From Uloborus plumipes (taxonomy: Eukaryota > Arthropoda > Arachnida > Araneae > Uloboridae), in the NCBI GenBank assembly GCA_038373865.1, contig JAXGGA010005210.1, forward strand, positions 16,227-80,226: DNA of 64,000 nucleotides, written 5' to 3'. How positions within the stretch are numbered: the stretch's first letter is position 1; each line of letters starts with the position of its first letter. The notes beneath the pieces were generated by a model, which made no database searches, was not told where the DNA came from, and worked only from the letters and a program-made list of their open reading frames with translations. Both the position numbers and the translations under genes were made by a program. Positions 24,714-36,912 of the stretch are shown piece by piece.

Positions 24714-25627
24714 CTTGCGATCGGAAACAGTCTTCTTAGGGAACCTATGGCGTAGGGGACCCTAGACTATACTGATTTTCAAAAAATTTTTGCTGTATTT
24801 TTGTTGTTTAATGTATTTTCAACTAATAATTTGGGACTAAAAGGTTAAAAAATTATGAAAGCAAGTGTTAAAAAACTGTAAAGCTACTTTTGTACCAAGC
24901 TTCGTCATATTTCTGAAAACGAATATCACAGGGGCAAAAAGGAGAAAGAAGCTTGAACTTCCTTCTTTTACCGTCTTAAACTGAAAGCGATTTTTCATTA
25001 TATTTGTATTTTTCATTGGTCGATAGCGACTATATGCTTTCATTGCGATATTTATACTCCGGAATATAATGTTATTGCCAGCTTTTTTCGCAATGAATAA
25101 AAACTTGGTTTTTATTTATGCTTCATTTATTTATTTGTTTTATTTTATTTATTCTTATTTATTTTACTTTTCTTCTTATTCATTATTATTTGTTTTTTTT
25201 TTTTTTTTTTTCGTTTTTTTTTGGACAATGATAAACCACATCTTATCATTTTGAAAAACTCATTCCGTTTTTGGGGGTAATTTCTTTCGGATTACGTTAC
25301 TTTTTAATTATTGGGATTTAAACGCTTGGATACGGTAACTATGATAGATATTTCTTCCAAAGATTTTTATTTAGTTACGTTTTTTTTATCGTTATTATTT
25401 TATTACCTTGCACTAAAAGTTTATATATGATTGTGTTTAAAAAAAAAAACTGGGAATGTTTTTAAGCGCGAAAAAGTTGCGAAATGTGATACGAAAAACG
25501 GCACAAAAACCACAAACAAAAAATGAATTGGTTAATACCTTCCGTTCGAGTAATGAGCTTATAATTTGAAACGAGGGCCTGGAACTGGGATTTGAAACCA
25601 GGGACAAGGATTCGAAAACTGGATCAG
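24714..25627. other. No gene recognised; T-rich tracts
   Basis: AT-rich, with (TTTA)/(TTTC)-type runs at 25105-25225 including a poly-T at 25193-25211. Confidence 0.5.
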
Positions 25628-25735
25628 GAGTTTCCCGATTCCGGGTCTGGATCAAAAAACAGAGCGCTCTTCATTGGCCCATCCAACGGGTTAAAGCACG
25701 TGTAATAGTTTTTAAAGGGAACAATGGAATGAAGT
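25628..25735 (+). mobile_element. SINE fragment (3' body), copy D
   Basis: Matches the 3' half of the SINE at 32206: GGTCTGGATCAAAA, ACAGAGCGCTCTT, GGCCCATCCA, and a poor form of CACGTGTAGTGGT. It lacks the tRNA-like head. It forms the first part of the tandem duplication described at 25628-26490. Confidence 0.65.
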
Positions 25736-25980
25736 AAGTTAATTAATGGGACTAATTTATATTTCTGCTGCATGGATGAATCAGATGTCATTTTAACATA
25801 AGTTTAACATAATTTAAATATCGTACATTGACAACAGCTGGTGTTTACAACCATCAATTCACTTTTTACATTTTCTTTGCTCTTGATTAGAAAAATATGT
25901 TTTAAAAAATTTCCTCAAACCATTTTTTATGACTTTTAGTGATTAACTTGAATAATCAGAAGAAAAAAAAACAACTATAG

Positions 25981-26242
25981 GCCTTTCGCCGGAGGGACCC
26001 GGGTTCAATCTCAGTCTTCCGAAGATCCACCGTGTTCATTAGTGGTGACTGGGGCACATAAAATACGGGTCGAGATCAAAAATTCATTTAAGTTTTCATT
26101 CCAAATCAATACCACTCAGGGGGTTGGACCAGAGATGGTTCGGTTCCCGGTATAAATCAAAATGCAAAGCCCTCTTCAGGGCTCCATCCAGCCGCTAAAA
26201 ACACGTGTAGTGGTAGATACGAAGGACCCTGGAGTGAGTGCG
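25981..26242 (+). mobile_element. tRNA-derived SINE, copy C (5'-truncated)
   Basis: Starts within the tRNA-like head (GCCGGAGGGACCCGGGTTCAATC, in two parts the anticodon-stem and B-box region). It continues through GAAGATCCACCGTGTTCATTAG, GTGGTGACTGGGGCAC, GGTTCGGTTCCCGG and AAAGCCCTCTTCAGGG to GGACCCTGGAGTGAG. Same order as the copies at 32206 and 37903. Confidence 0.8.
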
Positions 26243-26489
26243 TTAACTAAAAGCACTAATTTTTACTTATGTTGCAATGATGAATTAGAAGTGCTTTAAG
26301 TATAAGTTTTATTTTCTTGTACCGACATAGTTGAAGATCGTGCATTGACAACAAATGAGTTTGCAATCCACAATTCCCTTTTTATGTTTCCCTATTGTTA
26401 ATTTGAGAAAATACGTTTAAAAACATTCACTTCAAACATATTTTTAACTTTTTACGTAACCAAATTGAATAAACTGGAAAAAATGCAAC

Positions 26490-26720
26490 TTTCACTGAAC
26501 CTTCGGGCGATCTTCATGGATTCCCCGGAGCTCAGTTTAAGAAACGCAGCGTCAAAGCACCAAGCGACACTAAGCAAATTATTCACCGGTTTTTCTTCGC
26601 GTAATCAAGTCATTAAGCGCTGTCACCACCCTTCTAACCGCACGCGAGCAAAACTCGCACGCGACGGTTAACGTCAATCAACGCCAACGAAAATCGAAGT
26701 GGTGAAACTCTATTTCTTTG
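26490..26720. promoter_or_regulatory. Possible conserved non-coding island
   Basis: Distinctly GC-richer than its surroundings. A plus-strand frame of 68 codons has no family resemblance, and its right part contains the palindrome-like CGCACGCGAG...CTCGCACGCG. TAATCAAGTCATTAAGCGCT resembles clustered homeodomain-type sites. Regulatory role is inferred from composition only. Confidence 0.28.
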
Positions 26721-28189
26721 CCCCCTACTTTATTCTCAATCAATCTTCAGTTCTCTTTCATCTTCTCCCCCCTTTTCTATGTTGGTGTTCTTAAGTCTGG
26801 TCGACCCCCACTTCAGGAGCACCCTCATCATACTTTTCCCGCCAGCAAACAACTCAATCCGCAACCTTCTCATTCTTCATTTATATCGGTTGCTTAACCA
26901 CTGCAAGGAATTTTTATTTTGCTTTTCTTTTTCTGTTTTCGGGAAAGTCCTGAGATATTGAATGAGAGATAGTTCAGACAATGAACAATTCAGACAATAA
27001 GGATGACGAAAAACAAAGTTTCGTCTGAAAAGTATTAAAAATCATCGATTTGGAGAGCGGGAAATGAAGCAAGTTAATGAAGCTGCAACTAGATTAGATT
27101 TCAGATTAAAATTCTAGAATGCACAACAGTTATTAAGTTTCTTCATCAAATATTGATTTTCTTTGTAAATTTTTGAAAAAATATAAAGTTAGCGTCTTTT
27201 TACACAAAGTAGAACGTTCCAGTTCGACTTTAAAACTAAAAATATTGCAAATATCGAGCGAGGTTATTACGTGGTACTAACATGATATAAATCTAATGAA
27301 GCTCAATTTTACTTTTTAGTCTAAATTCTTAAATCTGGCAAATTATTTTCAAATTCAGATTAAAAGCAAAGAATACTATGGACAACCCAGAAGTTAGTAG
27401 CTTGTGTTTAGGACGTAGCTTCCACAAAACACCAGGCATCTACAAAATTAATTTTAGCGAATTTATTTCCAAATGCCAAATGGGCATGCTTGTGCAATGA
27501 AATTAAAGTAAGACAGAATTATAAAAAGCAAAAAAGGAGAGAAAAGGAAAATAAAAAAATACTGTTATTGCTGTTTACCTACCCTGACCAGAGTAATAAA
27601 AGCCATTTATAGTGCTAGAATGGAACTTGTTCAAGATTCTACCATCTATTTTGGAGCCCCTTGCTTTTATTTTTTATAAAGATCTTGAATATTTTCAAGG
27701 CGTACTGTGAAACAAAGCTCTCTATTTTTCAAAAATTTCACTTGAATTAATTGCGCACTGGTACTTTAGAAATTGGCTAAAATGTTTTCTGGAATTAAAA
27801 ATAAAAAAAAGCATTTTGTCAAGTACTTACATTATTAAAAACCAAAAACTTGGGGGGGAATTTGTTGAATACACAAACATATTTTAAGAATATCTTTGAT
27901 TAAGAAAAGGGAGAAATAAAATGCATAATAATAAAATCATGTATTTATAAGCTCCATACTCAAGAATAACCGAGCTGCTTAATACAGTACATTTAAAATT
28001 TGAAATAGATTACAATGAATATTATCAAAGGTTTATTGTTATAAACATTGATTTTGACAATCGCAGGTATTAACAAAAGAAAATAGTTTGAAGGAAACCA
28101 TAAAATAAAGCAATAATCACGCAAATGTACAATACAAGGAGTAAACTCTTATAAAAGTGCTCACAAAAAGGACATATTTTATGAGATCT
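26721..28189. other. No gene recognised
   Basis: AT-rich, no supported feature. Confidence 0.5.
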
Positions 28190-28790
28190 GAAATAGTGCC
28201 TCTCATGACTATCATCGATATAATCCACCACCAAGGGCTGATAGAACGAAATCGGAGAATGGAAAATAAAAGCGCCATCCATTTCCAAATGCATTTCTTT
28301 AATACCAAAATTTAACGATCTGGATCCACTTCCAGTTAACTTTTCTCTGCAAAGAGATCTGTGAATGGTCAATTTAAGTGGATATAGAGGCACGCAAATA
28401 CTCCATAACACACTTATTGCCCTCGACGCACCCTACTTTAAACAACAGACAGTTATCGGAATCGTTCTTTTTTCTATCACTTCCTGGGATGGCAAATAGA
28501 AAATAGAGAACTGAAGGGAGAAATAAAGGTGACAAGGATTCTGGCGCTCTTTTATCTGGGAGAATCTCCCACGCATTTGGCTGGAGGGATGGCTGCAGGT
28601 TCGTGTGGGTCTTCTCAATTACGGGAACCTGTTTAGCAAGCCACGTAATCGATATTGAACCAAACTTCCCCCTGTTTCGGTTTCTTTGAAGTGCAACAAA
28701 AGCAATTTTGGTTGGTTTGTTCGAAAAAGGTACGTCGGCAACAGCCTTATTTGACAGTATGAAAAGCAACGCTTACTAAGAGCACGAAGT
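28190..28790. promoter_or_regulatory. Balanced-composition island with two minus-strand frames
   Basis: About 600 bp less AT-rich than its flanks. On the minus strand a 131-codon frame (28374-28769) overlaps a 113-codon frame (28070-28411). Neither resembles a known domain, the composition is not clearly coding, and no good splice sites border them. A conserved non-coding element, an untranslated exon or an old unrecognised repeat are all possible. Confidence 0.25.
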
Positions 28791-29189
28791 GGTAAAAATT
28801 GCATTTTTTTTTATAAAAGAGCAAAAAAGTAAAATGTATAAAGAAAAAAATACTGAAACCGAATTTCTAAACTCAGACCTATTGGAACCAAACTAGTAAT
28901 ACCGAAACCCACATTCCCTACAAGGACGAACTAGAAATGTTTTAAGGGAGGGGAGATTGATTGTATTATTTATCCTTTACTACACATCTTGATTTACAAA
29001 TGCTGACTTCATATGTTTTGGACTTCAATTGCAAAGCGTATACCTAGGAGAGCCCTTAACCTTCCTTCTGCTAGTATAAAAGATAGTCTAAAAATGCCTT
29101 TTTTGCACTTCAATGACGAAAATTTACCGGTGGTGAGTCCCTCAAAGGAGGGACAGTCGCGTCTCCCTTGTATACGTTAATGATTCAAC
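28791..29189. other. No gene recognised
   Basis: Mixed AT-rich sequence with no supported feature. Confidence 0.5.
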
Positions 29190-29830
29190 ATAACCGGCGA
29201 CGTGGAGTCGGATGGTAAATGCCCGACTCCAGTAACGATTTCGACTCCTTTACGTCAAAATCAATTCGACTCTGACTCATCATTACTTTTAAGTTTACGG
29301 AACTCTTTTCAAAGTTTAAATTTCTAACAAACATTTAGATGTAAGTAGATGTAGGATTATATGCATTAAAAATCACTAAAATGTGCATGCTTATAAGCTC
29401 TATAAATACCAATAGTATACACTAAAAATGCGAAACAAAAGGAAGATTTTTGCGGAAAGAAAGGTTTTGCGGAGAGCTGCAACATTTGAATAGGTAATAC
29501 AGTTGAGATTTCTATCTATGCATTTTATTATAGAGGCGATAAATATATAACTCAGCAGGCTATAATTTTCTTATTTTTAGAAAAATTGTTTTCATCCATT
29601 TATATGCACTAACATCCAAAAGAAGCAGACATATGCAACTGCGTATGCACGATCATAGGTCATGCCATCCGGGGTTCGGAGCTGCGCAATCGGAGTCAGG
29701 ACTCAAAAGTCAAATCCAAGAGTTGTAGTTGAAGTCTAGATTGGCGGACTCTGAGGGAAAATAATCGACTCTGGCTTTAACTCTTTGAATTTTAAATATT
29801 TGAGTTCCGACTCCAACTGCGCAGACACCG
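29190..29830. repeat. GGAGTCGG-rich dispersed repeat
   Basis: Both borders are dense in GACTCC / GGAGTC words: left GTGGAGTCGGATGG...CCCGACTCC...TTCGACTCC, right GACTCTGAG...CGACTCTGG...GAGTTCCGACTCC. The words are in inverted arrangement around an AT-rich centre. This style is common in arthropod and other animal interspersed elements. Exact ends and superfamily could not be fixed. Confidence 0.5.
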
Positions 29831-30509
29831 CTTATTCTGGCAGAAGATTGTCGTCAGTTTATGAAAAAAATGCGTTGCACTTTGTTTCATTACTTACACA
29901 TGGACCTAACATGCTCTCAATGCAGTTCATGTCATACACAAAAGATACAGTAACAATGGTTTAGCATCAGTCATACACATGGTCATTTATTATGCACCAA
30001 GAAAATAATTTGATTTCATAAACGTGCTGTTACTGGTAAAAGGTACGCTACGAATTTCTATAACACACAGCTAGTTTTTCGCTTCAACTTTTAGAATGTT
30101 ATCTTTCTTTTGGAACTGCCAGTCAATACCTGAGTAATTTATATGAATCCTAGTTCATAGCTAGTATCTTCCTTTTACGTAGTTAAAAAACAGTTTTATC
30201 CATTCAATATTTAATGCGCTTAAATATTTAATTATTCGTTTGTAGCAACTTGTTATTTTAAATGCACAAACTAATTGCAATACCAGAAATGATGTAGTAT
30301 TTTATGAACTGCTAGCTAAAGCATCGAACTTCCGGAAAAGTTCACAATTTATAAAGTTTTCAAGGCAACAGTATATAGAGTTAATGTCTTAATTAGATAA
30401 AGTAGTCCACCGTACCTGTTATGTCATGAAGCGCTAAAAATAGTTAACAAACCTCAAACGGCAAAGTACAACAATAATAGACCAACGATTCATTCCCATA
30501 TTATACTTT

Positions 30510-30910
30510 CAAACTAGGTAAAGCATCCATCCTCACCAAGTTTAATTACGGAATCTAATTTTACAGAGGTGCAATTAAAAAGAGCCCGGACTTCCCAAAG
30601 CCCGGCTCTCAACGCACCAAGAAGCACATCTCGGAGTTTTACATTTATCCCTCGCAGATTATTATTAGAGGTGGAAAGGGAAACGCAGTAAATTGTACAA
30701 ACGAACTGGAACTTTTGTGGGTGACGTTGGAGTTTTCGCGGATGGAAACTGTTACGCCACATTTAGTGCGGATATCCGCGGTCATTATTATCCGGAAAGG
30801 TTACCCTGGTGAGTAATATTCGGGTAAATTCCGGAATCTGGATTCGGGGGCAGTGGTAAGGAGTCAAAAGACGCCGCGCGGTTCCGACAAACCGATTTCT
30901 GGAATTGAAA
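30510..30910. promoter_or_regulatory. Possible conserved non-coding island
   Basis: Balanced composition, with an internal inverted word pair GAGCCCGG...CCCGGCTC (30581-30609), AATTAAAAAG and TTTAATTACGG homeodomain-like words, and a GATATCCGCGG patch. Minus-strand frames of 82 and 77 codons show no known domain. Enhancer-like by composition only. Confidence 0.28.
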
Positions 30911-32205
30911 TAAATGTCCTTGGAAAAGTTGGGATTTTAAAATCAAGCGAGTGAAGTTTATTAAGGGACATTTGGTTGAACATTCGGTGGCTTGAAATGG
31001 GGAATGGTAAGGCTTGAACATTATGGGTTATGATGGACAATTTGAAGGGAATCGTTGAATGTTAGAATACATCATTTGACGAGACATTGGATACTAAATA
31101 TATGAGGAATAAGGCTTAATTTTACCGAACATAAAGCATTTTTACTTGTATGCTGTTTTATGTTATTCCCTTTTTTTTTGCAGACGATAACTATTTTCGC
31201 AGCTTATTGATTTTTCCTTTTGCAAACAATGAATATTTTGAGAACTATTGACCTTTTTTTTTCTCCCTCTTCTTTCTTGCAAGTCATAACTGTTTTAGAA
31301 TCTTCTTGTTGATTCTTTTTATGTCGCAAACGTTATTCAAAAACGTTTGCGACCAGAAAGTGTTTACATTCATTTACAACATAAAAAGGACGTTTGGCTG
31401 AAGTTAACTCACGACAGAAAAAGTGCCAATTTATACAATTAATTAACGATTTTTTTTATTTATTTTTTTTTTCTTACCAACGATAATTTCTTCATATCTT
31501 TTTGATTATTTTAATATTCGCAAGCATTATTTACAAGAGTCCGTGAACATTTTCAAACGATCGAAAAATGCGCTATTTTAATCCACTCATTAATTGTTTT
31601 TATTTATGTACTTTCTTTTTACAAACGTCATTTTTAGGCGTTTTGTTGAAGTTTACAACTGGTCAGACAAGCTCTATTTTACGGGACTAAGTAATGATTT
31701 TTTTATTATTTTTCAAGTGAATGTAATTTTTTTCACTATAAGCTTCCTTTTATACTAAAATTGTGCAAATATCTTTCCGCTTCAGATTTAACTTTAATGA
31801 TTCCTTCAACTGTGTAAAGTTTTTCGAATAATAAATTTTCCTTTTGTACGATATCCAGTGCGTGCAAAAAAATCTAAAAACTTTATTCTGGATGATGAAA
31901 ACTATAACAATACACGTCAATTTTCCACATTTTCGAATGATGCAAATAAGTCGAACTAATTTTCATTCATTGGAAACAAGTTACAGTTGCAACACTGGTT
32001 AGAAGTTTTTGTTTTATTCATACATTCAACTACTAATGCACAAGAAAAACAAAGAAATTTAAAAAAAAAAACAAGGGATAGTTTTTAGCAATACAAAAGA
32101 AGAAAACTGCGAATGTGATTATTTACACATATTATTCGTGGTTTTTTTAATTTTCCCTACCCTGGAGTAAAATACCCTTTAATCTCATCATTTACATATA
32201 TTCTA
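30911..32205. other. No gene recognised
   Basis: AT-rich. AACGTTATTC-AAAAACGTTTGCGAC near 31330-31352 is a short imperfect palindrome. Confidence 0.5.
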
Positions 32206-32478
32206 CCCTGGGCCGTGGTAGCCCGATCGTCGGACTCGTAACCGGAGGGTCCAGGGTTGGAGCAGCGCCGATAAAAGATCCGCCGTCTTCATCAATGGTG
32301 GCAGAGGGACGTTAAAAATGCTTTTTTGTACAAAGTCCTCCGAGTGAAATGATATCTCTGGGGTACTAGACCAGGGGTTTGCTCGGCCCTTGGTCTGGAC
32401 CAAAAGAACAGAGCTCTCTTCGGGACCCTATCCATGTGAAACCACGAGTTGTGGTGGTACGAGGGACCCTGGAGTGTG
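32206..32478 (+). mobile_element. tRNA-derived SINE, most complete copy (A)
   Basis: The head (32211-32270) reads like a tRNA: GGCCGTGGTAGCC with A-box character, the anticodon-arm sequence GTCGGACTCGTAACCGGAGG with loop CTCGTAA (anticodon CGT, threonine type), then a decayed B box GGGTTGGAGC. The body has GAT-CCGCCGTCTTCATCAATGG, GGTCTGGACCAAAAGAACAG and CTCTTCGGGACCCTATCC, and ends TACGAGGGACCCTGGAGTG. Such elements are copied by a partner LINE's reverse transcriptase from RNA polymerase III transcripts. Other copies lie at 25628, 25981 and 37903. Confidence 0.85.
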
Positions 32479-32800
32479 AAGTGTGAAGTAGAATGTATAT
32501 ATTCTACGTCGATTGAAACTATTTGAAACATGGATGCTTAATTTATCTTTTTAAAGTTAAAGAAAAAATAAATAAAAACAATTAATATCAGTAATAGTCA
32601 TTGTTATCAGAAATATAAATGGGACGTTTTAGAAGAGAAAGACAACGCTGCATGATCGGTTGGAAAAATTTCGAAATTTTTTCAAGAGAAAAGCGTATGA
32701 CCAAGGTAACCACTCAGATGTAAAAGAGCTTAGAATTTCATGGAAGGAAGCTGTTGTATCCACTTTATCCAGAAAAAAAAGTTTTAAACTCATATAGTTA

Positions 32801-32843
32801 CCCCCCCCCCAGTAAGGTGACGTTCCTTTACTTGGGGGGGGGG
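32801..32843. repeat. C10/G10 hairpin
   Basis: Ten C then AGTAA, 14 bases, then TTACTT and ten G. The arms pair over about 15 bp with one bulge. Strong hairpin, or quadruplex/i-motif potential, on either strand. Confidence 0.8.
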
Positions 32844-33634
32844 AGTTTATTCAATACGTACTGCCTTATTATTTCCATATCTCAGTGAATCATCTCCTTA
32901 ATTATATTACCTACGTGTCCACGTGAAGCCTATTTTCTGAAACTACAAATCCTTTATAAATTCTTTAGGCTCGTTCAAATAGTGACCAGTTAACTCGGGC
33001 TCACCAGATATCAAGAAGAAGCATTCTATACAATTACCAGTTTGCCAATCGTATATAAAAACATTCTACGAACATTCTAGCATATGCTTCAAATACGAAT
33101 ACAATAGGAAACTAGGGAAAAAAACTATTTCAAGCGTACTTAATTTTATAAAGTACATAATATTTTTTTTATCTCTTTTACACATTCAATTTTACCACTT
33201 CACTTCAGTAACATTTATAATTATTTTTACTTTCACATGTAAGAAAACATTAAAGGTTTTAATATTTGGAGAAAAATATTTCATTTAAAAACGTGCAAAA
33301 GTTACGGACTTTTTCAACACCCAATGAAAGAACATTTAAAAACTATTAACATCACTTCCATATTACTCTCTATTCTTAGACTTTTAAATACTAAAATTTT
33401 CTAAATATTCAGAATTAAATCGTCTGCGATAATGTTTCCGAGACATGCAGCGGAAGAGCGTGACTTCATATCCAACTTCCCAGTCTCGCATTCGAGTTGA
33501 AATTAAATCGAAAAATTATAAAACGAAAGCATTTCATCATTAAAAGGAGAATATTCCCGAAAGTTTTCGGGAAAAGGCGATTGAAAATTTTAATGAAAAG
33601 ATTTCTAGATAGTTAATTTCGAACGAACACTTAC
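32844..33634. other. No gene recognised
   Basis: AT-rich, nothing supported apart from the exon-like segment that follows. Confidence 0.5.
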
Positions 33635-33703
33635 GAAGTTGATACAAATTCCATCCGCCATGACAAGTACGAATCCCATCCACCTCTTCTGCTCGAACAA
33701 ATC
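33635..33703 (-). other. Candidate internal exon, 69 bp
   Basis: On the minus strand a pyrimidine-rich acceptor (TTTTCGTTGTATTCCAG) directly precedes this segment, and a strong donor (GTAAGTG) directly follows. The segment is 69 bp, a multiple of three, and open in all three frames, with near-balanced composition in AT-rich surroundings. One frame gives DLFEQKRWMGFVLVMADG..., another FVRAEEVDGIRTCHGGWNLY. I recognise neither, so frame and function are undecided. It could be a real small coding exon of a host gene or a chance pairing of splice signals. Confidence 0.28.
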
Positions 33704-35395
33704 CTGGAATACAACGAAAATCGTGATTGGAAAATCCGGAATGGAATTCATTAAGGGCCAAAAGACCATTTTTGAGTCTTTTATTGTGCCGATGCGATAA
33801 ATAGGGTTTGAATTCGATTTAAAGACTAACTTGCTTTTCAAATGTTCCTGAAATGATGAGTTCTTTAGCTCGAAAGAATCACCAGAGCATTTACAGAAAG
33901 GCAGGAAGCGTTGGATTTCCATCGTATGATGCATACTTGTACACGACGGATGTTTCAAATTATTACTCAGTACATTTCAGCATCAGTTGTAAAAATTAGC
34001 TTTGCATAGTAAGATTTTAAAAGCTGACAATGTAATGATTATTGTGTTTTAAAAGTAAAGAATGTAAAGTTGCATATGAGTAGCAACATTGCAGAAAAGT
34101 ACCGCATTTGAAGCCCTTGTTCTTCATTAGTAACGTGCAGGGATTTGAAAGCTGAAGAAGGAGAAAAGTTGTTCTTCTTCATAAATTAATTCTTAATAGT
34201 AATAATTAAATGATCGTATTAATAAACATAGTTTTATAAAGAGTTAACGTGTCGCAAAAGGACATCTAAATAAACAAAAGAAAGTAAATAATAAGGTAAA
34301 GTTCATTACGTAAATAGATATTTAAATAACAAACATTTTTGAAGAATGGTTATGAAACGTGTGCGTTCTTTAACTTTCATCTGTATTTTTCTGTCTTCTA
34401 TCTTTATGGGGGAAGAGTCCACAAATACTTTAATTCATTCTTGTTAGAAAAATATTGGTAACGACACTTAACTCCCGTGTTTTCTTTTCTTTTTTTTTTT
34501 TTTTGCAAAGTTTCTTGCTCTATTTTGAGAAGTTCAGAAAACAGAAAAGTCAAGTTTTACTATATACAGATACTATATAGAAAATCGGAATCGTTTTGCT
34601 CTTGGAGAACTTCTTGTTAAGAATTAGCTCCAATATTTAACTTTGAAAACATTTTTATAACAATAAAAAATAGCAGCAAAAGAATAACGCTGCTTCCAGA
34701 GCATTCCAAAGCAATGTAGATGGAATACGGAAAAACAGAAATGTATGAATAATTTTGTTTAATTCAGCATTTTATCCTGTAGATAATCTTTACTTTCTCG
34801 GCTATCCAGCCTTTATTTGCAAAGTTATTTATAACAATTTCAAAAATAAAGGAACAAAATTCAGTGGTAAAGTAACAGATAACTAAACGGACAATAACGC
34901 AATGAAAACCTTATGTGATATCCAAAGAATTTGTTTTTATCAACACATTGTTGTAATTGTAAGAAAAACCATTTGTAACGTTGTCTGGACTGGTGATAAT
35001 CATAAATTTTAGTTCTTTTTACCCATTATTATTGTGTATCAACTTTTTGTAACTTTTGCTGTGAAAACAAATAACAATAATGCGTATCTTAGAAGCCTAA
35101 ACGGTAGAAGATTTTTTGATTCATTCATGCGATAATTGTTCTCTGAAATGTAATTTAGTTCTGTGATAGCAATTTCTATTTACACAGGAACTCATTTTTT
35201 GAAAAGATTGCAAACTTCCACTTCAAGCTGCTAGGGAAAATGTCTAAAATAAACTTTGTGCAAAAGCCTTTTGGTAAAATGTGCTGCATGTACATTTATA
35301 GTAAAATTATTAGTATATGAAAAATGAAAAGTAATATGACAATAAATTTTAAATTTCAACAACATTAATTTTGGCTACATTTGACGAGCAAATAA
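33704..35395. other. No confident gene
   Basis: The flank 33704-33960 stays open on the minus strand and is moderately balanced. The remainder is AT-rich with a poly-T at 34489-34504. Confidence 0.45.
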
Positions 35396-35503
35396 CCCAG
35401 GTAGCACAAAAAACGTTTTAATGTTTTATAAATGTTTTTAATCCGTTGTCACAACTTTGATAACCATTTTACAACCTTTAAAAAACGAAGTATGCTACTT
35501 GGG
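35396..35503. mobile_element. Short MITE with CCCAGGTAGCA ends
   Basis: 108 bp from CCCAGGTAGCA to TGCTACTTGGG, imperfect inverted ends, no coding capacity. A reverse-complement relative (TGGTTATCAACGTTGTAGCA...) lies at 43908-43980. The CCCAAGTAGCA style of end is found in short MITEs of many animals. Confidence 0.65.
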
Positions 35504-36329
35504 AAGGGCTTTGTTTTGATCAGTTCTAAGGACTTTTTTTTAACGTGGTAAGTGTTCTACAATGCGATTATTTTCTCAACTCTTTTTCCGTTTAAAATGT
35601 ATCCTTTCACCTCAATGCAATAAAATTTGAAAAACCACAACTTCGAAAAGATATATATCATACGATACATTAACAATTTCAGTAAAAAAAACCTTTTTTA
35701 ACAGCTTCTTTATCTTTTATCACATTCTTAATTTGCAAATAATTCTAGGTTTGTATTGTTTGTACTTTTAAAGGAGTCAAATTTATTGACATCCGACAGC
35801 TTTTCACATAAAAAATGCAATGACTTCATGACAATTTTCATCGGTCACATCAACCCTTGAAAACCTCAGTAAAAAATATTTGCTGTAGTATGCCTTACCA
35901 TGCATTTTAGGTAAAATGAAGGACCACTACTTTTTTTCTATCTTTTGGATTTGTGAAGGTTTCTTCCCAAATATTGAAAAAAAAGAAGAAAAATGTATAC
36001 ATCGAAGCGAAATATTGGAAGAATGGTAATGCAATACCATTAAAGTTATCAAAAATCTGAGCAATTTATTCTCAGTAACGGATTTAAAATGCGAAACGAT
36101 TCAACTGAATCAGAAAACGGACGCTCTATTAAAACAGTTTGCGATTGTATATTTTTAAATTTATTCATGCCATACCAAACCAGACCATGTTTCATTAGAT
36201 TCTATATATACTCTCAATTGACAACTGAAAAAAAAGAAGATATTTCTCAACGCGGAAGGTATTTGCAATTTAAATGCAAAACATCGCTTCCTTTACAGTT
36301 CGCTTTTATCAGCGCCAAAATGAAAATAT
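35504..36329. other. No gene recognised
   Basis: AT-rich. A 114-codon plus-strand frame begins at 36089 and runs into the next island; no family recognised. Confidence 0.45.
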
Positions 36330-36700
36330 ACGTCTGTGCCATTAAATACACAAATTTTTCTGCACATTTCCATTTCATCGCCAGGAATCGGACGCCGTAT
36401 CCCTACGCTTCAGTTTCGCATTATCCGCCATGATTATGGAAATGGACTCGGGAGCACACCGGGAATTAACATAATCCCTTTGATCTGTGCCGGCCGGCCC
36501 CTTATTAATAATTCCGAAGGCCAAATGAAATGAATATTAGAACCGTTGAAATTATAATGGTACATATCCGGTTAAGTAGAAACTCACGCACAGTCAATAG
36601 TAATTATAACACTCGCAGGAATGGGTAATCGCAATCGGACGCCAAAATCGAATGCGCTAAGTACCTTGATTAGTAAACTCGAGCCTTGTTGCTCGCGGAT
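36330..36700. promoter_or_regulatory. Enhancer-like conserved non-coding candidate
   Basis: The most enhancer-like island in the window. Within 45 bp it has TAATCCC (Otx/Bicoid-type, near 36472), CCCTTTGATCT (TCF/LEF-type, near 36477), GGCCGGCC (near 36492) and TTATTAATAATT (homeodomain/FoxD-type, near 36502). The segment continues with balanced composition to about 36700 (GACGTGCTAGGTGG). Open frames on the plus strand have no family resemblance. The motif matches are read by eye. Conservation and activity are unknown. Confidence 0.35.
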
Positions 36701-36912
36701 TAGGACGTGCTAGGTGGATTTAACAATGAAGTCACAGAGTATGTATAGAATGTCGCTTCCGGTGTTGCAAGTAAGACACTTTAAGGGGTGTCGGATGGCA
36801 CATTAGTTGCATTTAGATTCTCGGTAAGATCCTAAAATGGGGAAAGAAGCTTCTGAATTGTTTGTCTTACGGATTGGAAAGTTTTTATTTTTGATGACTC
36901 TTTTATTTGACA

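Larger units (their letters stand above)
25628..26490 (+). repeat. Old tandem duplication, unit about 505-517 bp
   Basis: Sequence after the SINE copy at 25628 is repeated in order after the copy at 25981: GTTAA-TAA-GGGACTAAT, GGATGAATCAGA, ATCGTACATTGACAAC, CAATTCACTTTTTA, ATATGTTTTAAAA and TTGAATAATCAGAA each have diverged partners about 504 to 517 bp downstream. The SINE thus appears twice here partly by duplication, not by two insertions. Confidence 0.65.

Noticed and set aside
28070..28769. Two overlapping minus-strand frames of 113 and 131 codons
   Set aside because: Not called genes: no known domain, no good splice sites and no clear coding composition. Kept only as an island of unknown nature.
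32203..32531. Minus-strand frames of 66 and 79 codons
   Set aside because: They lie across the SINE and arise from its sequence.
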